This document shows positions 6,527 to 9,755 of a stretch of DNA of 9,755 bases, one piece after another (the stretch's first letter is position 1; each line of letters begins with the position of its first letter). Source of the stretch: Anaerolineae bacterium (GTDB lineage Bacteria > Chloroflexota > Anaerolineae > B4-G1 > SLSP01); contig JAFGNI010000606.1 in NCBI GenBank assembly GCA_016927095.1, positions 1 through 9,755 on the forward strand, read 5' to 3'. A model generated the notes under the pieces. That model ran no database searches. It was given only the letters and a program-made list of their open reading frames with translations, and was not told the origin of the DNA. Position numbers and translations under genes: made by a program.

Positions 6527-6844
6527 GTGTACGCAGTCATCAAGGCCGGAGGGCATCAGTACAAGGCATCCGTGGGGGACGAGCTGGTGGTGGAGCGGCT
6601 CCCTTACGCGGTGGGCGCGCAGGTGGGGCTGGGCGAGGTGTATTTGCTGTGGGACGAGGGCGAGGTGGCGGTGGGGCAACCCACGGTGGACGGTGCCTCG
6701 GTGCGGGCGACGATTTTGGAGGAGTTCCGGGGGCCGAAGATCCGGATCTTTAAGTATAGGCCGAAGCAGCGGTACCGCCGCCGGATGGGCCACCGCCAGA
6801 CGTATATGCGCTTGCGCATCGACGAGATTGTGAAGGGGGCGTAG
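6527..6844 (+). CDS. rplU: 50S ribosomal protein bL21
   Basis: Read from the GTG at 6527, this 105-residue protein begins [20 protein letters not shown], the canonical bL21 N-terminus. It ends in the bL21 core [21 protein letters not shown] and then [10 protein letters not shown], giving normal family length (about 103). bL21 binds 23S rRNA in the large subunit near bL20. An in-frame ATG at 6512 would add MGRKN, but it overlaps the Shine-Dalgarno site. It is the first gene after the consensus promoter and leader hairpin, and it is separated from rpmA by only two bases. Confidence 0.96.
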   Translation: MYAVIKAGGHQYKASVGDELVVERLPYAVGAQVGLGEVYLLWDEGEVAVGQPTVDGASVRATILEEFRGPKIRIFKYRPKQRYRRRMGHRQTYMRLRIDEIVKGA

Positions 6845-6846
6845 CG

Positions 6847-7107
6847 ATGGCACGGAAGGGGTCTTCGAATACGAACGGCCGCGACAGTAACGCTAAGAGC
6901 CGCGGTGTGAAGAAGTATGGGGGCGAGCGCGTGCGCGCCGGCCATATTCTGGTGCGCCAGGTGGGCGAGCATTTGAAGGCGGGGGCGAATGTGGGTGTGG
7001 GCAAGGACTACACGCTGTATTCGCTGGTGGACGGCGTGGTGCGGTTCGATGTGGTTCACGGGCGCAAGCGGGTGAATGTGGTGCCCGCAGGTGAGGTGGC
7101 AGGATGA
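6847..7107 (+). CDS. rpmA: 50S ribosomal protein bL27
   Basis: This 86-residue protein has the bL27 signature NGRDS (10-14), a [13 protein letters not shown] segment, and HILVRQ...[22 protein letters not shown]. bL27 sits next to the peptidyl-transferase centre, and its N-terminal tail reaches the tRNA acceptor ends. The tail MARKGSSNT before NGRDS is nine residues, two shorter than in E. coli (MAHKKAGGSTR). It lacks the cleavable N-terminal extension seen in Firmicutes. AAGGGGG (6833-6839), inside the end of rplU, is its ribosome-binding site. Its stop overlaps the rpmE start as ATGA, so translation of the two is probably coupled. Confidence 0.96.
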   Translation: MARKGSSNTNGRDSNAKSRGVKKYGGERVRAGHILVRQVGEHLKAGANVGVGKDYTLYSLVDGVVRFDVVHGRKRVNVVPAGEVAG

Positions 7108-7628
7108 AGGAGAATCTGCATCCGCAATGGTATCCGGAGGCGCAGGTGATCTGCGCTTGCGGCAATACGTGGACGGTGGGGGCGACGGTGCCCGAGCTGC
7201 GGACGGATGTGTGCGCGGCGTGTCACCCGTATTTCACCGGTGAGCAGCGCATTGTGGACACCGAGGGCCAGGTGGACCGCTTTATGCGCCGGCTGCGCGC
7301 GCGCGAGGAGGCGATGGCCGAGGCCGAGCGCCGCGCCGCGGCCAGGACGTCGCCGGAGATCGCGATTGCGTCGCTGGATCTGGGGACGCGGCTGGAGAAG
7401 CTGCTGAGCGAGGCCGGGCTCGAGACGGTGGGGGACCTGATGGATCTCCTGGAGGAAAAGGGAGACGAGGGGTTGACGGACATCAGGGGCTTTGGGCTGA
7501 AGGCGCTGGCCGACACGAAGCGCGGGCTGCGCGCGCGGGGCTTCGTATTGCCGGGAGATGAAGAACCCGGTGAGGAGGCCGAAGCCGCTGCTGGCGCAGC
7601 GGGGGGCGAAGCGGCGGAAGCCGCGTAA
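7104..7628 (+). CDS. rpmE: 50S ribosomal protein bL31 fused to an RNA polymerase alpha-CTD-like helix-hairpin-helix domain
   Basis: This is a 174-residue protein, while bL31 is usually about 65-90. Residues 1-70 are a zinc-binding (C+) bL31: [21 protein letters not shown], then [14 protein letters not shown], with ligands C17, C19, C37 and C40. A charged Arg/Glu/Ala helix (65-85) leads to residues 86-150, which resemble the RNA polymerase alpha C-terminal domain: [20 protein letters not shown], then DLMDLLEE, then the helix-hairpin-helix [19 protein letters not shown] and RGF. Aligned by eye with E. coli alpha, R265, G296 and K298 are kept as R96, G131 and K133; E302 becomes D137, N268 becomes K99 and S299 becomes A134. 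An acidic Ala/Glu tail (153-174) ends the protein. The start has AGGTGAGG (7089-7096) at seven bases and overlaps the rpmA stop. The reading frame is continuous, with no sign of frameshift. Confidence 0.9.
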   Translation: MKENLHPQWYPEAQVICACGNTWTVGATVPELRTDVCAACHPYFTGEQRIVDTEGQVDRFMRRLRAREEAMAEAERRAAARTSPEIAIASLDLGTRLEKLLSEAGLETVGDLMDLLEEKGDEGLTDIRGFGLKALADTKRGLRARGFVLPGDEEPGEEAEAAAGAAGGEAAEAA

Positions 7629-7641
7629 CGACCGATCAGCG

Positions 7642-7674
7642 AGGCAGGGGTCCATCCCCTGCCTTGTTCGTTTG
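7642..7674 (+). terminator. Intrinsic terminator after rpmE
   Basis: A perfect 9-bp stem, AGGCAGGGG (7642-7650) with CCCCTGCCT (7656-7664), has a five-base loop and is followed by the T-rich TGTTCGTTT. It separates the ribosomal-protein operon from the salvage genes. Confidence 0.85.
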
Positions 7675-7697
7675 ATACCCTTGAAAGGTGACAGTGT

Positions 7698-8342
7698 ATG
7701 GTCCGTGACCCGGTCCCTGGTGCAAACTCCGGCTGGATTGAGGTGGTCTGCGGGAGTATGTTCAGCGGGAAGACGGAGGAGCTGATCCGGCGGCTGCGCC
7801 GCGCGGTGATCGCCAAGCAGCGGATTCAGGTGTTCAAGCCGGCGCTGGATACGCGTTACAATCACAAGGCGATCTCGTCGCACAACGGGCTGCAGTTGAC
7901 GGCGATCCCCGCGGAGGACAGCGCAGCGATCCGGGCGCTGGTCGACCGCGAGGCCGGGGTGATCGCGATCGATGAGGTGCAGTTCTTCGATGAGGGCGTG
8001 ATCGAGCTCTGTGATGCATTGGCCGAGGCGGGGCACCGGGTGATCTGTGCGGGGCTGGATATGGACTTCCGGGGCGAGCCTTTTGGCCCGATGCCGCAGT
8101 TGCTGGCGATCGCGGAGCGGGTGGACAAGCTGCAGGCGATCTGCGTGGTGTGCGGGCAGCCCGCGAGCCGCACGCAGCGGCTGATTGCGGGGCGGCCGGC
8201 TTGTTATGAGGATCCGATCGTGCTGGTGGGGGCGAGCGAGGTGTACGAGGCGCGCTGCCGTGCGCATCATGAGGTGCCGCACCGGGGGCGGGACGGCGGA
8301 CCCGCGGCGCAGGGGGGAAGCGATGGCTGTGCCGGTTCCTGA
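7698..8342 (+). CDS. tdk: Thymidine kinase, type II (TK1-like)
   Basis: This 214-residue enzyme phosphorylates thymidine to dTMP with ATP in the salvage pathway. It shows the TK1-type P-loop [11 protein letters not shown] (19-29), DEVQFF (92-97) with likely catalytic E93, and the conserved [15 protein letters not shown] (119-133). The structural zinc site is C149-x2-C152 with C187-x2-H190, and YEARCRAHH is the typical ending of the lasso region. Residues 191-214 are a Gly/Arg-rich tail with no clear role. AAAGGTGA (7684-7691) lies six bases before the ATG. The last 20 bases overlap the next gene, suggesting coupled translation. No strong promoter is visible between the terminator and this gene. 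Confidence 0.95.
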   Translation: MVRDPVPGANSGWIEVVCGSMFSGKTEELIRRLRRAVIAKQRIQVFKPALDTRYNHKAISSHNGLQLTAIPAEDSAAIRALVDREAGVIAIDEVQFFDEGVIELCDALAEAGHRVICAGLDMDFRGEPFGPMPQLLAIAERVDKLQAICVVCGQPASRTQRLIAGRPACYEDPIVLVGASEVYEARCRAHHEVPHRGRDGGPAAQGGSDGCAGS

Positions 8343-8883
8343 TTCTGTGGACTATGTGCTGCTGGATGAGGCGACGATCGCGCGCCGGGTGCAGGAGATG
8401 GCGGGGGAGATCAGCGCGGACTATGCGGGGATCCGCAACGAGGATTTCCTGCTGGTGGGGGTGCTGAAGGGGTCGTTCATTTTCTTGGCCGATCTGGCGC
8501 GGCGGCTGACGGTGCCGCACCGGGTGGATTTCATCGCGTTGTCGAGTTATGCCGATCAGGCGGAGACGACGGGGGCGGTGCGGATGATTATGGATACCCG
8601 GGCGGATGTGGCGGGACGGCACGTGCTGATCGTTGAGGACATCCTGGACACGGGGTATACGCTGCGGTATTTGTACCGGCTCTTTGAGGCGCGCCAGCCG
8701 GCATCGCTGAAGACGGCGGTGTTGCTGACGAAGCCGGACCGCCGCGAGGTGGAGGTGCCGATCCACTATCTGGGGTTCTCGATCCCCGATGTGTGGGTGG
8801 TGGGCTATGGGCTGGATTATGCCGACCGGTTCCGCACGCTGCCTTTCATTGGGGCGCTGAAGCGGCGTGTGTACGAGAGGTGA
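8323..8883 (+). CDS. hpt: Hypoxanthine/guanine phosphoribosyltransferase, paralogue 1
   Basis: This 186-residue enzyme transfers phosphoribose from PRPP to a purine base to give IMP or GMP. It has LVGVLKGS (44-51), the flexible-loop SSY (74-76), the PRPP-binding motif [13 protein letters not shown] (101-113) with the acidic pair E105/D106, base-contact K137 in LTKPDRR, and [13 protein letters not shown] (159-171). The frame opens upstream to 8185, but the start at 8323 fits family length and has GGGGGGA (8312-8318) just upstream. It overlaps the tdk end by 20 bases and is followed seven bases later by a second enzyme of the same family. Which base each prefers cannot be told from sequence alone. 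Confidence 0.93.
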   Translation: MAVPVPDSVDYVLLDEATIARRVQEMAGEISADYAGIRNEDFLLVGVLKGSFIFLADLARRLTVPHRVDFIALSSYADQAETTGAVRMIMDTRADVAGRHVLIVEDILDTGYTLRYLYRLFEARQPASLKTAVLLTKPDRREVEVPIHYLGFSIPDVWVVGYGLDYADRFRTLPFIGALKRRVYER

Positions 8884-8890
8884 GGCGGCG

Positions 8891-9445
8891 ATGTCGATGC
8901 TGGACGATGTGGAACGGGTCTTGATCTCGGAGGCGGAGCTGCAGGCGCGGATTGGGGCGCTGGGGGCGGAGATGAACGCGGTGTACACGGACGCGGATCT
9001 GCCGATTATGGTCTGTATCTTGAAGGGGGCGTTTATGTTCCTGGCGGATCTGACCCGGCAGCTGTTGTTCCGCCACGAGCTGGATTTCATGGAGATCTCG
9101 AGCTACGGGAAGGGGACGAGCAGCAGCGGGGTGGTGCGGATCCTGCTGGATCTGGCTTCGAGCATTGAGGGCCGCCACGTGGTGATTGTGGAGGATATTG
9201 TGGATACGGGGCACACGCTGGACTATATCTTGCGCAACTTCGCCTCGCGGAACCCGGCCAGCGTGCGGGTGGCGACGCTGTTGAACAAGCCGAGCCGGCG
9301 CGAGATCGATGTGCCGGTGGACTTCGTGGGGTTCGAGATCCCCAACGCGTTTGTGATGGGCTACGGGCTGGACTACGCCGAGCAGTACCGGAATATCCCT
9401 TTCATCGGGGTGTTGAAGCCCGAGGTCTACGACCAAGACCTGTAG
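8891..9445 (+). CDS. Hypoxanthine/guanine phosphoribosyltransferase, paralogue 2
   Basis: This 184-residue protein has the same motifs as its upstream neighbour: CILKGAFMFLADL (42-54), SSYG (70-73), PRPP motif VVIVEDIVDTGHT (97-109) with E101/D102, K133 in LLNKPSRR, and VMGYGLDYAEQYRNIPFIG (155-173). The two differ clearly in the flexible loop (SSYGKGTSSSG against [11 protein letters not shown]) and in the N-terminus, so this is an old duplication and not a recent copy. The start at 8891 is chosen over the upstream in-frame ATG at 8867, which lies inside paralogue 1. AGGTGAGG (8878-8885) is five bases away, and the resulting protein has the usual family length. Both copies keep every catalytic residue I can check, so both are probably active. 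Confidence 0.93.
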   Translation: MSMLDDVERVLISEAELQARIGALGAEMNAVYTDADLPIMVCILKGAFMFLADLTRQLLFRHELDFMEISSYGKGTSSSGVVRILLDLASSIEGRHVVIVEDIVDTGHTLDYILRNFASRNPASVRVATLLNKPSRREIDVPVDFVGFEIPNAFVMGYGLDYAEQYRNIPFIGVLKPEVYDQDL

Positions 9446-9453
9446 GGATGGCG

Positions 9454-9755
9454 ATGGGGAGCCGAGGGGGGAAGCTGGCGGCGGTGCTGTTGTGGGGCGG
9501 CGCGGGCCTTGTGGTTCTGGGCCTGATTCTGGGCACCCCGCGCCTGGTTCCTTACGTCGAGACGCTGCTCTACAGCCGGCGCATTCCGACGGCGCCGGTG
9601 CTGGTGATCACGCCGACGCAGGAGAGCGCGGCGGCGGTGTTGATGCCCTTTGAGGGTGAGGCGCTGGGCGCGGAGGCTGCCGCCTCGCCGGCGCCGCCGC
9701 TCACGCCGACGCCAATGCCTACGCCGGCGCTTACGGAGGCGCCAGGGGCGACGCC
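9454..9755 (+). CDS. Membrane-anchored Pro/Thr-rich protein, 3' truncated by window edge
   Basis: The frame runs open off the right edge, with 100 codons visible. A short basic N-terminus (MGSRGGK) is followed by one hydrophobic segment (about residues 8-27: LAAVLLWGGAGLVVLGLILG), so the protein starts as a signal anchor with the rest outside. After LVPYVETLLYSRRIPTAPVLVITPTQ comes an Ala-rich stretch and then a Pro/Thr-rich linker (TPTPMPTPA) that would hold a downstream domain away from the membrane. That domain lies beyond the window; sortase-like, LysM or peptidase domains often follow such linkers, but none can be claimed. AGGG (9444-9447) is six bases from the ATG at 9454; the ATG at 9448 is the alternative. 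It begins eight bases after the second hpt gene and is likely in the same transcript. Confidence 0.75.
   Translation, partial: MGSRGGKLAAVLLWGGAGLVVLGLILGTPRLVPYVETLLYSRRIPTAPVLVITPTQESAAAVLMPFEGEALGAEAAASPAPPLTPTPMPTPALTEAPGAT

Noticed and set aside
7056..8282. Long open frame on the minus strand (408 codons) opposite rpmE and tdk
   Set aside because: It is rich in His, Arg, Pro and Gln with no recognisable domain, and lies opposite two unmistakable genes. It arises from the G-ending codon use of the sense genes, which removes stop codons from that frame.
7834..9090. Long open frame on the minus strand (418 codons) opposite tdk and both hpt genes
   Set aside because: Same explanation: Arg/His/Pro-rich antisense translation of well-supported genes, with no motif of its own.

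Overview
The window reads as ordinary bacterial chromosome of high GC content, most likely from a Chloroflexota (Anaerolineae-like) bacterium. That placement is an inference. It rests on the SpoIIIE-like FtsK, the style of the Pro/Thr-rich membrane-anchored protein at the right edge and the GC-rich codon use; no rRNA is present to settle it. There are no tRNAs, insertion sequences, CRISPR arrays or phage genes, and no gene-free gap exceeds about 250 bases.

Left part (1-1850): the 3' end of an HlyD/RND-type membrane fusion protein on the + strand converges on a HAD-family phosphatase gene on the - strand. A 105-residue acidic protein of unknown function follows on the + strand behind a plausible promoter. 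It converges on ftsK.

Middle (1853-5953): a leftward pair, radA then ftsK, covers DNA repair/recombination and chromosome translocation. Its radA promoter lies in a 248-base divergent region that also carries an 8-bp inverted repeat. On the other side of this region, rightward, is a Mut7-C (DUF82) RNase-domain protein with a zinc ribbon.

Right part (6422-9755): a perfect-consensus sigma70 promoter and a leader hairpin precede rplU-rpmA-rpmE (bL21, bL27, bL31), closely packed or overlapping. A strong intrinsic terminator follows. Next come thymidine kinase and two adjacent, divergent paralogues of hypoxanthine/guanine phosphoribosyltransferase, forming a nucleotide-salvage cluster. The window ends in the start of a membrane-anchored Pro/Thr-rich protein.

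The most interesting object is the bL31 protein. After a normal zinc-binding bL31 domain it carries a second domain resembling the C-terminal domain of the RNA polymerase alpha subunit, followed by an acidic Ala/Glu tail. This would be a ribosomal protein fused to a transcription-type DNA/protein-binding module. Several gene starts were moved from the longest ORF to internal starts supported by Shine-Dalgarno sites: rplU (GTG), radA, both hpt genes, the Mut7-C gene and the 105-residue protein.
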